A stretch of 64,000 nt of DNA from Oricola nitratireducens (GCF_014904745.1 NZ_JACZCS010000029.1:43228-107227); one strand, 5' to 3'; shown: positions 16,206 through 25,214, counted from the first letter of the stretch. Translations and numbers: made by a program. The notes: generated from the sequence alone by a model not told the origin.

Positions 16206-18674
16206 TCAGGCCGAAGTGTATTCCTTCGGCTTGAAGGACAGGTGTTTGACCGAGGCCGGGGCATCCGAGATCTTCCGGATGTTCGCCCAGGTCTGCTTGT
16301 AGTTCGGCAGGATCAACTCGTTCACGCCCGGATTGATGACGTTGCCCTGCGTGCCGCTCGGCGCGCCGAACAGCATGAAGGTTTCCTTCCGGCGTGCCGT
16401 CGGGGTCGGATATGCCATCGCCTGAGTCGCGCCGACGTCGTTGTAAACCTCGACCAGATCGCCTTCCTTCAGTCCCAGTTCCGCCATGTCCTCGGGATTG
16501 ATCTCGATGAACGGGAATGGATAGCGGTCGGAAACGAAGTCGTTGTCCTTGTCGAGGAACCAGTTCTGCCAGTTGATGTTGGCGCGGCCATTGTTGATCA
16601 GGAAGGCGTAGCTGTCGCGCTGGGAGGCCTTGCCCGGAGCTTCGAGCCCGCGCCAGGCGCCGCCGCAGAACAGCGCCAGTTTGTCCTCGCGGCCGTGGCG
16701 GTCGAACTTGCCGTCCGCATATAGCCGCTTGGTGCCGACCAGCTTGCCGTCCTCGTATCCGGTGACCGGTTCCTGGACGCCGTTGTTGCCCATCGCGCGA
16801 AGGCGGTCATAGGTCACATCGGGATTTCCCGAGTTGTAGCCGTCCATAAAGGCGTCTTCCTCGGTTGCCCAGTCATAGCCCTTGAACTGATCGGCATAGT
16901 CGTCACGGCCCTCTTCGCGCAGGACACGCTCCAGGTTCTGCGCGAGTCCGGCGGCGATCAGGCAGTCGGGTTTTGCCGCGCCCGGGCCATCCATGAATTT
17001 CTCGACGAGCCGCAGGCGACGCTCCCCGTTCATGGAAGTCAGGTTCATCTCGCCGGACTCGACCGCCGGCAGGATGACATGCGCCGCCTGGCCGATCTGG
17101 CTGTGGATGATGTCCACATTGACCGAGAAGATGCCGCCGGCCTCGATGGCCCCGACGATGGCGTCGACCAGCTCTTCACGGGTCGCTCCCGCGCGCGCGT
17201 CCATGGCTTCCTTCACCATGTTGGTGCGCTTGTTGTAGACCCTCTTGAACTCCGAGGCGTTGAGCGTGGTCTTGTAGTGGTCGTTTGCCCAGATGTGGTG
17301 GACCTTGCCGTGCCCGGCGATGATCAGCTGATCGATATAGGGCGCGGGACGGCCGACATGGGCATCCGAGGGCCGGAAATAGCCTTCCTGGTGACCGCCG
17401 AGCCGGCACACGCCACCACCTTCGCGACCGATATTACCGGTCGCCAGCGCGATGTTCACCAGCGCGCCGATGGTTCGGTAATTGTCGTTGCCCCAGATGA
17501 TGCCCTTCTCGTAGGCCGTCACGCATTTCCGGCGCGAGCCGTCATCCTTGGGCTTGGCGATCCATTCGGCCGCCTTGACGATGTCGGCTTCGGATATGCC
17601 GCAAGCCTCGGCGCCTTCCGCCAATGTCATCCTGCATTCATTGCGCGCCATTTCGAAGCTTCCGAGCGCGGCCGGAAAGGCCTCGTTCTGCTCCTGTGCG
17701 ACGTCGCCCTGGAACGTCGATTTGGCGATGAAATCCTTGTCGACCCAGCCCTGATCCGCGATGTAGGTGAACAACGTGTTGAACAATGCCAGGTCCGTAC
17801 CGGACTTGATCGCCAGTTGCAGAACATTGTCCTTGCCGGCTTCGGTTTCGCAGGCATTGACCGTGACGGTCCGGCGGGGATCGACGATCACCACCTTCGC
17901 GCCGTTGCGCAATCCGGGAACCATGTGGTTGAGGAACAGGTTCGACTGGGTCTCCAGCGGGTTGGCGCCGATCAGGAAGATCGTGTCGGTCAGCTCGTAA
18001 TCCTCATAGGCGTAGTTCAGTTCGCCGATGCCCATGTCGCGGGTCGAATGGACTTCCGAGTTGTAGGCGGGGCGGTTGTGAATGCGGCAATGCTTCACCT
18101 TCATCGACTGGAAATAGAGCTTTCCGGTGCCCCAGGTGTTCTCGTAACCGCCGGCCGAGCCGCCATGGTCGAACATCGAGACGAACAGATCGTCTTCGTC
18201 GTCCTTGTCGATCACGCGGGCGGTGACTTGCGCGACCAGATCGAGCGCGTCCTCCCAGCTTGTCGGCTGCCAGGTGCCGTAGCGCCAAACCATCGGTTCC
18301 TCGAGACGCTGCTGCTGCGTACCCGTGATGTCCGACCGGCGGTTTTCGGCCATGCGCGCACCGCGAACCGATCCGAGGCCGGAATTGACCACGCAGTTCG
18401 GGTCCGGTTTGACGACCAGGTGGACATCCTTGCCGTCCTGTTTGACGACATTGTACATGGACGGCGCGTACCAGGCTTCCGTTTCGGCGGCCTGCTGCTC
18501 GGACAGGTCGACCCCGAATGCATTCTGGCCCGCGTCCGTTCCTCCCTGCTTATTAATCGGCCATGTGTAGGCATGATAGCCGCAGCCGACGATGCAGTAA
18601 TGACAGGTAACATTGTGTTTCTTGGCGTCCGCCGGGATGATCGGCAGGCGGTCGATGTGTCTCTTGTAAGCCAT
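16206..18674 (-). CDS. aioA: arsenite oxidase large (molybdopterin) subunit AioA
   Basis: 822 aa, the usual size. The 3Fe-4S ligands are C24, C27 and C31 (CHYCIVGC), with Ser102 in the place of the fourth ligand. Arsenite-pocket residues known from the Alcaligenes enzyme are conserved in spacing: H199 and E207 (HNRPAYNSE) and R424 and H428 (CRLGGHQEG). This separates it from the related iodate reductase IdrA, which lacks these residues. It oxidises arsenite to arsenate in the periplasm. It has no export signal of its own and travels with the Tat-exported AioB. GGGAGGA precedes ATG 18674, 11 bases after the aioB stop. Confidence 0.96.
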   Translation of the reverse strand: MAYKRHIDRLPIIPADAKKHNVTCHYCIVGCGYHAYTWPINKQGGTDAGQNAFGVDLSEQQAAETEAWYAPSMYNVVKQDGKDVHLVVKPDPNCVVNSGLGSVRGARMAENRRSDITGTQQQRLEEPMVWRYGTWQPTSWEDALDLVAQVTARVIDKDDEDDLFVSMFDHGGSAGGYENTWGTGKLYFQSMKVKHCRIHNRPAYNSEVHSTRDMGIGELNYAYEDYELTDTIFLIGANPLETQSNLFLNHMVPGLRNGAKVVIVDPRRTVTVNACETEAGKDNVLQLAIKSGTDLALFNTLFTYIADQGWVDKDFIAKSTFQGDVAQEQNEAFPAALGSFEMARNECRMTLAEGAEACGISEADIVKAAEWIAKPKDDGSRRKCVTAYEKGIIWGNDNYRTIGALVNIALATGNIGREGGGVCRLGGHQEGYFRPSDAHVGRPAPYIDQLIIAGHGKVHHIWANDHYKTTLNASEFKRVYNKRTNMVKEAMDARAGATREELVDAIVGAIEAGGIFSVNVDIIHSQIGQAAHVILPAVESGEMNLTSMNGERRLRLVEKFMDGPGAAKPDCLIAAGLAQNLERVLREEGRDDYADQFKGYDWATEEDAFMDGYNSGNPDVTYDRLRAMGNNGVQEPVTGYEDGKLVGTKRLYADGKFDRHGREDKLALFCGGAWRGLEAPGKASQRDSYAFLINNGRANINWQNWFLDKDNDFVSDRYPFPFIEINPEDMAELGLKEGDLVEVYNDVGATQAMAYPTPTARRKETFMLFGAPSGTQGNVINPGVNELILPNYKQTWANIRKISDAPASVKHLSFKPKEYTSA

Positions 18675-18685
18675 GTGATCCTCCC

Positions 18686-19207
18686 TCAGAATACGTTGGA
18701 CAGGCGCCCGTAAAGCAGTTCATCGACGCCTTCGGCATAGATGTCGCCCTTGTCGTCGACGCGCAGCATGAATTGCGGCAGGTTCTGGGTTGCGTGGCCC
18801 CAGGTTTGCTGGCCGCCGGCTTCGCAATCGAAGACCGAATAATGGCCCGGGCAATTCATGGTCCGGCGTTCGGCGTTGTAATTGAGCGGGAATCCCTTGT
18901 GGGGACAGACCGTCGAAAAACCGACGATGTCGCCATCCGGTCCAACGCCTCCCTCAACCGCCTTGCCAAGTTTCAACAGAACGCCCGGCGCTTCCTCATC
19001 CGGATAGGCGACGTCGAGCGGTTCGTTGAGTGCGAGATCGGCCACATTGGCAAGCCGGTTCGAAGGATATTCCAGCAGCGCCATTCCGGCGGCCCTGGCT
19101 TGTTCCACCGGCATGACGGACGCGGTGGCCGCGCCTGCGGCGGCAAGCGCGCCGCCCCTCAGAAACTGGCGACGGCCGACATCGACCATCTTGGTGCATC
19201 GTGACAT
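18686..19207 (-). CDS. aioB: arsenite oxidase small (Rieske) subunit AioB
   Basis: 173 aa. N-terminal Tat signal (GRRQFLRGG, then an alanine-rich hydrophobic stretch, ending near ARA-A). The Rieske 2Fe-2S ligands are C101-P-H103 and C119-P-G-H122. The two positions that form the disulfide in betaproteobacterial AioB are F106 and G121 here, as in the Rhizobium NT-26 protein, so the disulfide is absent. It passes electrons from AioA towards a cytochrome. GAGGA lies ahead of ATG 19207. Transcribed from the sigma-54 promoter at 19245-19260. Confidence 0.95.
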   Translation of the reverse strand: MSRCTKMVDVGRRQFLRGGALAAAGAATASVMPVEQARAAGMALLEYPSNRLANVADLALNEPLDVAYPDEEAPGVLLKLGKAVEGGVGPDGDIVGFSTVCPHKGFPLNYNAERRTMNCPGHYSVFDCEAGGQQTWGHATQNLPQFMLRVDDKGDIYAEGVDELLYGRLSNVF

Positions 19208-19244
19208 GCTTTCCTCCCGAAAGTGTTATCTGCACTCCGGAAGC

Positions 19245-19260
19245 AGCAAGCCCTGTGCCA
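19245..19260 (-). promoter_or_regulatory. sigma-54 promoter of aioBA
   Basis: On the minus strand TGGCAC, five bases, TTGCT: the canonical -24/-12 pattern with GG and GC at 10-base separation. It lies about 40 bases ahead of the aioB ATG, so transcription would start near 19235. It fits the NtrC-type activator AioR encoded next door. Confidence 0.9.
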
Positions 19261-19320
19261 AGCCCTTTAATTCAGCAGTTTCAATGATGTATCTGGTTTC
19301 GAGCATTCGGGATCACCGAT

Positions 19321-19342
19321 CATGTTCGGAAATCCGAACATG
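19321..19342. promoter_or_regulatory. 22-bp perfect palindrome, probable AioR binding site
   Basis: CATGTTCGGA-AA-TCCGAACATG, perfectly symmetrical. Its centre is about 95 bases upstream of the predicted aioB transcription start, the normal distance for an enhancer of a sigma-54 promoter. The core GTTCG-N6-CGAAC resembles, from memory, the AioR site proposed in other alphaproteobacteria. Confidence 0.85.
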
Positions 19343-19358
19343 CTGCGCCGCCGAAGGT

Positions 19359-20699
19359 TCAGGATTCCGGACGGTCTGCCTTGATGCCAAGACGGGTCAT
19401 CTTCTCCCAAAGCGTCGTCCGGGAGATGCCGAGCAGACGGGCTGCGTCCTGGATGTGTCCGGAGGTCTCCGTCAGGGCGCGTTCGATCTGGCGCCGCTCC
19501 GCCGCATCACGGATTTCGGACAACGGCCGGAAGCCGGCGGCGGTCGATCCCGTATCGGCCTTGTCGGGAAATAGGTCTCCGGGCATCAACCATTCGCCGC
19601 CTGCCAGCGCGACAGCCCGTTCGAGGCGATTGCGCAACTCGCGAATATTGCCCGGCCAATGATGCACCAAGGCGAATTCTTCGGCATGCGTGGACACGCC
19701 CCGGATGTCCTTGTCGTGACGCGCTGCGGCCTGCCCGAGAAGCAAGTCCGTCAGCCACGGAATATCCTCCGGCCGCTCGCGCAACGGTGGAATATCCGCC
19801 GTCAGCACGGCGATCCGGAAATAGAGGTCTTCCCGGAACGGCGGCGTGGCCGTCCGGTCCGACAGATTCCTGTGCGTCGCCGTCACAATCCGGGCGCGGA
19901 ACGGGATCACCTCTTCCCCTCCGATGCGATGGAAGGTCCGATCCTCGATCAGCCGGAGTATCTTGGCTTGAAGCGCAGGCGGCATGTCTCCGATTTCGTC
20001 AAGGAAAAGCGTGCCCGTCGCTGCGCGCTCCGCGTATCCGAGATGCCGTTTCGCCGCTCCGGTGAAGGCGCCTTTCTCGTGTCCGAAGATTTCGCTTTCG
20101 AGGAGATCGGCGGGAATTGCGGCGCAGTTCACGGCCATGAACGGCTCGTCGTCTCTCTTTGACAGCGCGTGCAGGTGGCGCGCGGCCACCTCCTTGCCGA
20201 CGCCGGTCTCGCCGGTGATCAGAACCGGCAGGTCGGTGCCGGAATAGCGCCGCAGCAAGGTTTCAAGCTCCTGCATCGCGGGCGATACGCCCAGCGCGTG
20301 GCCATCGGGCTCAGCCGGCGGGTGGATGCGCGCGTTATCGCGGATGCGCAACAGGAAGTCCTCGAAACGGAAAGGTTTCGTAACGTAGTCTGCTGCACCA
20401 AGGCGCATGAGCCGAACCGCCTGGTCAATTTCGCCGTATCCGGTAATGAAAATGAACGGCGGCACTGCCTTTTGACTCGTCAGGGTGCGGTAGATGTCCT
20501 CGCCGTTCATGTCCGGCAGCCTGATGTCGCACAGAACCAGATCGAGATCCCCGAACGTCTTGCCATGCGCCTGCAGTGCCTCCTGTCCAGTTTGCCACCA
20601 GCGAACGGCGCAACCTTCCAGTTCCAGCCGCTGAACGATCGAGCCACCCATGACGGGATCGTCCTCGATCAGGCCGATGTTCAGCGTTTCAGGCCGCAT
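19359..20699 (-). CDS. aioR: arsenite-responsive NtrC-type response regulator AioR
   Basis: 446 aa with three parts. Receiver domain: acidic pocket EDD at 12-14, phospho-acceptor Asp58 in LCDIRLPD, Lys in VTKPF. AAA+ sigma-54 activation domain from about 135: Walker A GETGVGKE at 163-170, GAFTGA at 210-215, LFLDEIGDMP. C-terminal Fis-type helix-turn-helix: HIQDAARLLGISRTTLWEKM. GAFTGA shows that it contacts sigma-54, matching the -24/-12 promoter before aioB. ATG 20699 overlaps the aioS stop by 11 bases. Confidence 0.93.
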   Translation of the reverse strand: MRPETLNIGLIEDDPVMGGSIVQRLELEGCAVRWWQTGQEALQAHGKTFGDLDLVLCDIRLPDMNGEDIYRTLTSQKAVPPFIFITGYGEIDQAVRLMRLGAADYVTKPFRFEDFLLRIRDNARIHPPAEPDGHALGVSPAMQELETLLRRYSGTDLPVLITGETGVGKEVAARHLHALSKRDDEPFMAVNCAAIPADLLESEIFGHEKGAFTGAAKRHLGYAERAATGTLFLDEIGDMPPALQAKILRLIEDRTFHRIGGEEVIPFRARIVTATHRNLSDRTATPPFREDLYFRIAVLTADIPPLRERPEDIPWLTDLLLGQAAARHDKDIRGVSTHAEEFALVHHWPGNIRELRNRLERAVALAGGEWLMPGDLFPDKADTGSTAAGFRPLSEIRDAAERRQIERALTETSGHIQDAARLLGISRTTLWEKMTRLGIKADRPES

Positions 20700-22143
20700 T
20701 GCTAATCTCCGAAATCCGCCGGGGGATCGACAGGCGGACAATCGTGTTCGATGCCGTTTCACTGGAAACCGAAATTGTGGCGCCGAGGTCGTCGGCGATC
20801 TTGCGCACGATCCAGAGGCCAAGCCCGCTTCCGTCGCGCGGGACTTCCCTGATCTTGCGGTCCGTCAGGATCGATTTAGCAGGTTCCGGCATGCCAACGC
20901 CCTGATCGGAAATCGCGATGTCCAGTCCGTGCGCGGTCACCGCGATCTGCATTCCAACGCGTCCACCCTCGGCCGTGACCGCCGCGGCATTGAGCAGAAG
21001 GTTCAACACCGCCTGACGAATTGGCCCGGCCGGCCAGTTCCGTTCGCCTTCGAGTGTTCCGTCGATCGAGCAGTCCAGCCGCTGTTTCCTCCGGCGCAAT
21101 TCCGGACGGACCAACAGTTTCAGATCGGCGAAGTCTTGTTCTGCCAGCGGCCGGTTCAAGCGCTCGGGCCGGTAGGTCGCCAGCGCGGCTTCCACCACTT
21201 CGCGGATCCCATACAGGCCGCGCTGGATGAGCTCGATCGAGGATTCGCGCACGTTGCGCCGTTCACCGTGCAGACGCAGCGTGTCGACCGCATTCATCAG
21301 CCCGCCCAGCGGATTGTTGATTTCGTGCGCCATGCCGGAAGCCAACCGCCCCAGGCTCGCGAGCTTTTCCTCCTCCGCGAGTTGCCGGGCAAGCGCCTGC
21401 CGTTCCGTCTCGGAACGCACCAGCGCGTTGTAGGCCCGATAAACGCTCGCCGCTTCGCTGTTGGCGGCGGGAAACTCGCGTTCGCCGATCAGTGTCGCGG
21501 AGCCGGCCGCGGCATCGATCATATGGGTCTCGAGCACCTGCATCGGCCGGATCATCCGGCTGACCGTGACGAAGCCGACGAAACCGAGAAGCGCCGTAAA
21601 CAGCGCATTGGTGGTGAGCAGAGTCACAAGAATTTGCCAGCGTTCGCGAAGCAGCGAGGAGACGTCGAAAACGGCATAGACGGCGCCGATCAACTGGTTC
21701 TGGTAAGCGATGTCGCGCCGCACATATCCGCTGCGGGTTTCAGGATCGATGGTCACTCCGGTTCCGTCAAACTTTCCTGCGAAGTCGGCATCAAGCGGAC
21801 GGAGCGTCTCGCGCGCCACCGGATTGCTCGATGCCAGAACAAGACCGCTCTTGCCCGTCACGACCGTCTCCACGGGCAGGATGTCGTCGGCCGTGGGTTT
21901 CATGCGCTCGATACCGTCAAACACCTCCCAACTGTCTTCCCGCAGCACCGAAGGAGTGATCGAGGCAACGATTCCGTCGAGATAGGCCGAGGCGAGACCT
22001 TGAAGATAGGTCTCCTGGGTTTTCGACAGCCGGTCCAGGACCCTCTCGGAAATCACCGCCGAAATCGCCACCATCAGGATAACAACCATCGCCGGCACAC
22101 GGATCGTCAGAGGCAGGCGCCTGACTCGCGCCAGCACGCTCAC
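20689..22143 (-). CDS. aioS: arsenite sensor histidine kinase AioS
   Basis: 484 aa membrane kinase. Transmembrane segments lie at about 17-33 and 170-192, enclosing a periplasmic domain of about 135 residues. A HAMP-like linker, the H-box MAHEINNPLGG (His273), an N-box region VLNLLLNAA, and G-boxes ISDQGVGM and GSGLGLWIVRK follow. It is thought to receive the arsenite signal from AioX and phosphorylate AioR. I place the start at GTG 22143, which overlaps the aioX stop (GTGA); the frame is open upstream but that stretch is a shadow of aioX. Confidence 0.92.
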   Translation of the reverse strand: MSVLARVRRLPLTIRVPAMVVILMVAISAVISERVLDRLSKTQETYLQGLASAYLDGIVASITPSVLREDSWEVFDGIERMKPTADDILPVETVVTGKSGLVLASSNPVARETLRPLDADFAGKFDGTGVTIDPETRSGYVRRDIAYQNQLIGAVYAVFDVSSLLRERWQILVTLLTTNALFTALLGFVGFVTVSRMIRPMQVLETHMIDAAAGSATLIGEREFPAANSEAASVYRAYNALVRSETERQALARQLAEEEKLASLGRLASGMAHEINNPLGGLMNAVDTLRLHGERRNVRESSIELIQRGLYGIREVVEAALATYRPERLNRPLAEQDFADLKLLVRPELRRRKQRLDCSIDGTLEGERNWPAGPIRQAVLNLLLNAAAVTAEGGRVGMQIAVTAHGLDIAISDQGVGMPEPAKSILTDRKIREVPRDGSGLGLWIVRKIADDLGATISVSSETASNTIVRLSIPRRISEISNAA

Positions 22144-23039
22144 AGCACACCCCGCAGCATAGCGAACTTTGCCGCTATGCCATCGAACACGCTTGGATCG
22201 GCGACTTCGAAACCGGTCAGCCGCAGCATGTCCAGGACTCGCTGCCCGTCCGGCTTCTGCGCCATCGAAACAAGCGCATTCGTCAGCGCGTCGATCCGGT
22301 GGGAGTGCGCCAGGGTCTTGCTGGTTGCAATCGGCGGGAAGCCGAGCCACTCGGATTTTCGCAGCGGCTTCGTCCGGTTAACCAGTTCCGGTTCGATTTC
22401 CCGCATGACTTCCCACACGTAGCCATCGACGCTGCCCGATTGGGCCAGACCCGAGGCGACGGCGCGGATCACGTTGCGATGGCCGTAGGTGAACATGGTC
22501 TTCCGGAAAAAGACGTCCGGGTCGAGGCCGCGTTCATAGAGAAGTGTCCGCGTCACCAAGAAACCGGAATTGGAATCGGGGTCGGAAAAAGCGTGAATGT
22601 CGCCGGCGAGATCCTCCAGAGAATCCGCGTCGCGATCTGCCGCCACAATCAGGTAGGACCGATAGAAGGGCTTTCCGTTCCAGTCCGGAACCGCGACGAG
22701 TTCCAACTTGTCGCGATAATGGACATAGGGATAGCCGCAAATCCAGGCCGCATCCAGCTGACCCGATACGAGCAAGGCAGTGATTTCCTGATAGGTCCGC
22801 CGCGTGATCAGTTCGATCTGGTAGCCCGTTGCTTCGGAAAGATAGGCCTGCAGGGCGTCGAGAAGTTCGAGGTCATTCGTCAGAAAGACCGGCGTGAGGC
22901 CGAAACGGATTTTTTGCACTTCCTGACCGTATGCCCGCGAACCGGCCCAGGCGCAGACAGCCCCGATGCCCGCCAGCCGCATAGCGGCGCGGCGGGACCA
23001 ATTCTTGCACGCAGCATTGAGAGGCGGCGCACCGCTCAA
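22140..23039 (-). CDS. aioX: periplasmic arsenite-binding protein AioX
   Basis: About 299 aa, PhnD/phosphonate-binding-like periplasmic protein. A signal peptide is visible (RRAAMRLAGIGAVCAWAG, cleavage near AYG-Q). The mature protein begins VQKIRFGLTPVFLTND. The cysteine in AAWICGYPYV (about position 101) matches the arsenite-binding Cys described for AioX. It presents As(III) to AioS. The best start is TTG 23039, with GGGAGGAG 5 bases ahead; an upstream ATG at 23171 would bury this site. It heads the aioX-S-R series. The 216-bp gap upstream (23040-23255) shows no gene. Confidence 0.9.
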   Translation of the reverse strand: MSGAPPLNAACKNWSRRAAMRLAGIGAVCAWAGSRAYGQEVQKIRFGLTPVFLTNDLELLDALQAYLSEATGYQIELITRRTYQEITALLVSGQLDAAWICGYPYVHYRDKLELVAVPDWNGKPFYRSYLIVAADRDADSLEDLAGDIHAFSDPDSNSGFLVTRTLLYERGLDPDVFFRKTMFTYGHRNVIRAVASGLAQSGSVDGYVWEVMREIEPELVNRTKPLRKSEWLGFPPIATSKTLAHSHRIDALTNALVSMAQKPDGQRVLDMLRLTGFEVADPSVFDGIAAKFAMLRGVL

Positions 23040-23255
23040 TGAAGCTCCTCCCTTATTTCGGGTCACCGTAACCGAAAGATGCGGGCGATTCCATGTCCGC
23101 ATGTAATTAACCGCGACGGCGCGGCGTAGTGCCCCCTGATAATGGAAGGGAAACAGCCAATGCCCGAGCACCCGGTCAAGGCTCGGCGCAACTGCCCACC
23201 TGGGAGGCGGAAAATACTCCCTCTCACTCCCCTGCTCCGGTCCAACGAAGCACGT

Positions 23256-24335
23256 CTAGGTGTTGAACCCCCTGAGTGTCTTGATCACCGCGTCGGTGAC
23301 GTTGCGTGTGGTCGCCGAACCGCCCAGATCGGGCGTATGCAGATCCGGATTTGCCGTCACCTGTTCTATGGCCTTCAGCAGACGCTGCGCCGCGGCTGCC
23401 TCGCCGAGATAGTCGAGCATCATGCTGGCGGACCAGAACGCGCCGATCGGATTGGCGATGCCCTTTCCGGTGATGTCGAACGCCGAGCCATGGATCGGCT
23501 CGAACATGGACGGCGCACGCCGCGTCGGATCAAGATTGGCGGTCGGCGCGATACCGATCGAACCGGCCAGCGCCGCCGCCAGGTCGGACAGGATATCGGC
23601 GTGAAGGTTGGTCGCGACGATCGTGTCGAGCGAACGCGGATTGAGCGTCATGCGTACGGTCATCGCGTCGACAAGCACCTTGTCCCAGGTCACGTCGGGA
23701 AAATCCGCTGAAACCTCGCGGGCAACCTCGTCCCACAACACCATCCCGAACCGCTGCGCGTTCGATTTGGTAACGACCGTCAACAGTTTTCGCGGCCGCG
23801 ACCGCGCCGTTTTGAATGCGAAACGCATGATCCGCTCAACGCCGGCACGGGTGAAAATCGCGACCTCGGTCGCAACCTCTCCGGGTAGTCCGCGATGGCT
23901 TCGCCCGCCCTGCCCGGCATATTCGCCTTCCGAATTCTCCCGGACGATGACCCAGTCGAGATCGCCCGGCTTCACGCCGTCAAGCGGCGCCTTGATGCCC
24001 GGCAGGATGCGCGTCGGTCGGACGTTTGCGTACTGGTCGAGTGGCTGGCAGATGGCGAGACGCAATCCCCAGAGGCTGACATGGTCCGGCACATCGGGGG
24101 CACCGACTGCACCGAAGAAAATCGCATCAAAAGCCCGGAGTCGTTCCGCGCCATCTTCTGGCATCAAACGGCCGGTTCGCCGGTAGCGGTCGGAACCCCA
24201 GTCGAACCGGTCGACGGCAAGCCGGATTTCTCCGTTCTGCCCGCACAGGGCATCGAGGACCTCGAGCCCCGCATCGATCACCTCGGCACCGATGCCATCT
24301 CCCGGAATCGCCGCGATTTTGTAAGTCGTTGTCAT
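23256..24335 (-). CDS. tartrate dehydrogenase / D-malate dehydrogenase-like (TtuC family)
   Basis: 359 aa member of the isocitrate/isopropylmalate dehydrogenase family. IPGDGIG at the N-terminus, RENSEGEYAGQGGR, the Asp-rich metal site VATNLHADILSDLAA, and the NAD motif EPIHGSAFDITGKG are visible. The HVSLWGLRL loop is typical of the tartrate/D-malate branch, which oxidises and decarboxylates (2R)-hydroxy diacids. ATG 24335 has AAGGA 7 bases ahead; the ATG at 24341 is too close. It is last in a three-gene unit preceded by the LacI-type operator at 26338, linking it to four-carbon acid metabolism. Confidence 0.82.
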   Translation of the reverse strand: MTTTYKIAAIPGDGIGAEVIDAGLEVLDALCGQNGEIRLAVDRFDWGSDRYRRTGRLMPEDGAERLRAFDAIFFGAVGAPDVPDHVSLWGLRLAICQPLDQYANVRPTRILPGIKAPLDGVKPGDLDWVIVRENSEGEYAGQGGRSHRGLPGEVATEVAIFTRAGVERIMRFAFKTARSRPRKLLTVVTKSNAQRFGMVLWDEVAREVSADFPDVTWDKVLVDAMTVRMTLNPRSLDTIVATNLHADILSDLAAALAGSIGIAPTANLDPTRRAPSMFEPIHGSAFDITGKGIANPIGAFWSASMMLDYLGEAAAAQRLLKAIEQVTANPDLHTPDLGGSATTRNVTDAVIKTLRGFNT

Positions 24336-24371
24336 CGGCATTTCCTTTGCGACGGCGTCTCTGCGCGAAGG

Positions 24372-25214
24372 CTATTGCTTCAGCCAGGCCTTGAACGCAT
24401 CGCCGAAATCCGGATGCCAGCGCGACAGGGGCGGGCGGTTTTCGGCGATGTCGCCGGCTGCCCAGATGATGCGCTTTTCATCGGTCGCGCGGTCCACCTC
24501 GTTGTCCGGGCACAGTATGTAGAAGTCGCCCCGGTCGACGGATTCGAACAGGAACGCCACGGTCTGCTCCGGCGTCCAGGCCCCGTCCGGCTTCTCGGTC
24601 CGACCATGCGCGGTCAGCGGCGTGAACACGAAACCGGGGATGAACAACCTTGCCTCTACCTGGCAATCGGGCATGTTGCGCAATTCGTGCTGCAGCGCTT
24701 CGGTGAACACCTTCACGCCGGCCTTGGAGACGTTGTAGGCGGGATCGCCCGGCGGGGTCGTGATCCCCTGTTTCGAGCCGGTATTGATGATCAGCCCGGG
24801 CTTGCCAGAGGCGATCATGCCCGGCGAAAAAATCTGCGAACCGCGGATGATCCCCCACATGTTCACGTCAATGATCCGGCGCCAGTTGTCTTCCATGTCG
24901 AAGATGGAGCTGCCGGGCTGCATGCCGGCATTGTTCATCAGAACGTTCACGGCGCCGAATTCCGCCGTGACCCGGACCTCCAGCGCGCGCAACTGGTCCG
25001 CGTCGCCGACATCGGCCGCAATCGCGACGACCTTGCTTGCCGGCACGCCGTCCGCCAGCAGCACGTCGCGCGCCTTTTCAAGCGCTTCGCCCGGCAGGTC
25101 AGCGATACAGACGGACAGCCCCTTCGACGCAAGATGACGCGCCGCGGCAAGGCCAATGCCCGATGCGCCTCCGGTAACGACCGCCACGTTTCCGTTCTGG
25201 ATTGCATGGTGCAT
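24372..25214 (-). CDS. short-chain dehydrogenase/reductase (SDR)
   Basis: 280 aa. TGGASGIG (about 15-22), MNNAGMQPG, catalytic Ser in INTGSKQG, YNVSK (Tyr/Lys). IADLPG after strand two suggests NAD(H). The C-terminus (about 200-280) is longer than usual and carries DRGDFYILCPDNEV, as in SDRs annotated as glucose/ribitol or retinol-type. AAAGG lies ahead of the ATG. It is the middle gene between two other dehydrogenases, all downstream of the operator at 26338. Probably acts on a sugar acid or polyol. Confidence 0.8.
   Translation of the reverse strand: MHHAIQNGNVAVVTGGASGIGLAAARHLASKGLSVCIADLPGEALEKARDVLLADGVPASKVVAIAADVGDADQLRALEVRVTAEFGAVNVLMNNAGMQPGSSIFDMEDNWRRIIDVNMWGIIRGSQIFSPGMIASGKPGLIINTGSKQGITTPPGDPAYNVSKAGVKVFTEALQHELRNMPDCQVEARLFIPGFVFTPLTAHGRTEKPDGAWTPEQTVAFLFESVDRGDFYILCPDNEVDRATDEKRIIWAAGDIAENRPPLSRWHPDFGDAFKAWLKQ

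Noticed and set aside
16206..18674. Iodate reductase IdrA as an alternative for the large molybdopterin subunit
   Set aside because: The arsenite-pocket residues H199, E207, R424 and H428 are conserved, the length is that of AioA, and aioX/S/R are adjacent; no cytochrome c peroxidase-like idrP genes are present.
17079..18713. A 544-codon open frame on the plus strand
   Set aside because: It is the complement of aioA in a GC-rich genome, where third-position GC removes stops from antisense frames. The aioA frame has all catalytic residues.
20650..22422. A 590-codon open frame on the plus strand
   Set aside because: Antisense shadow of aioS and the end of aioX; no domain can be recognised.
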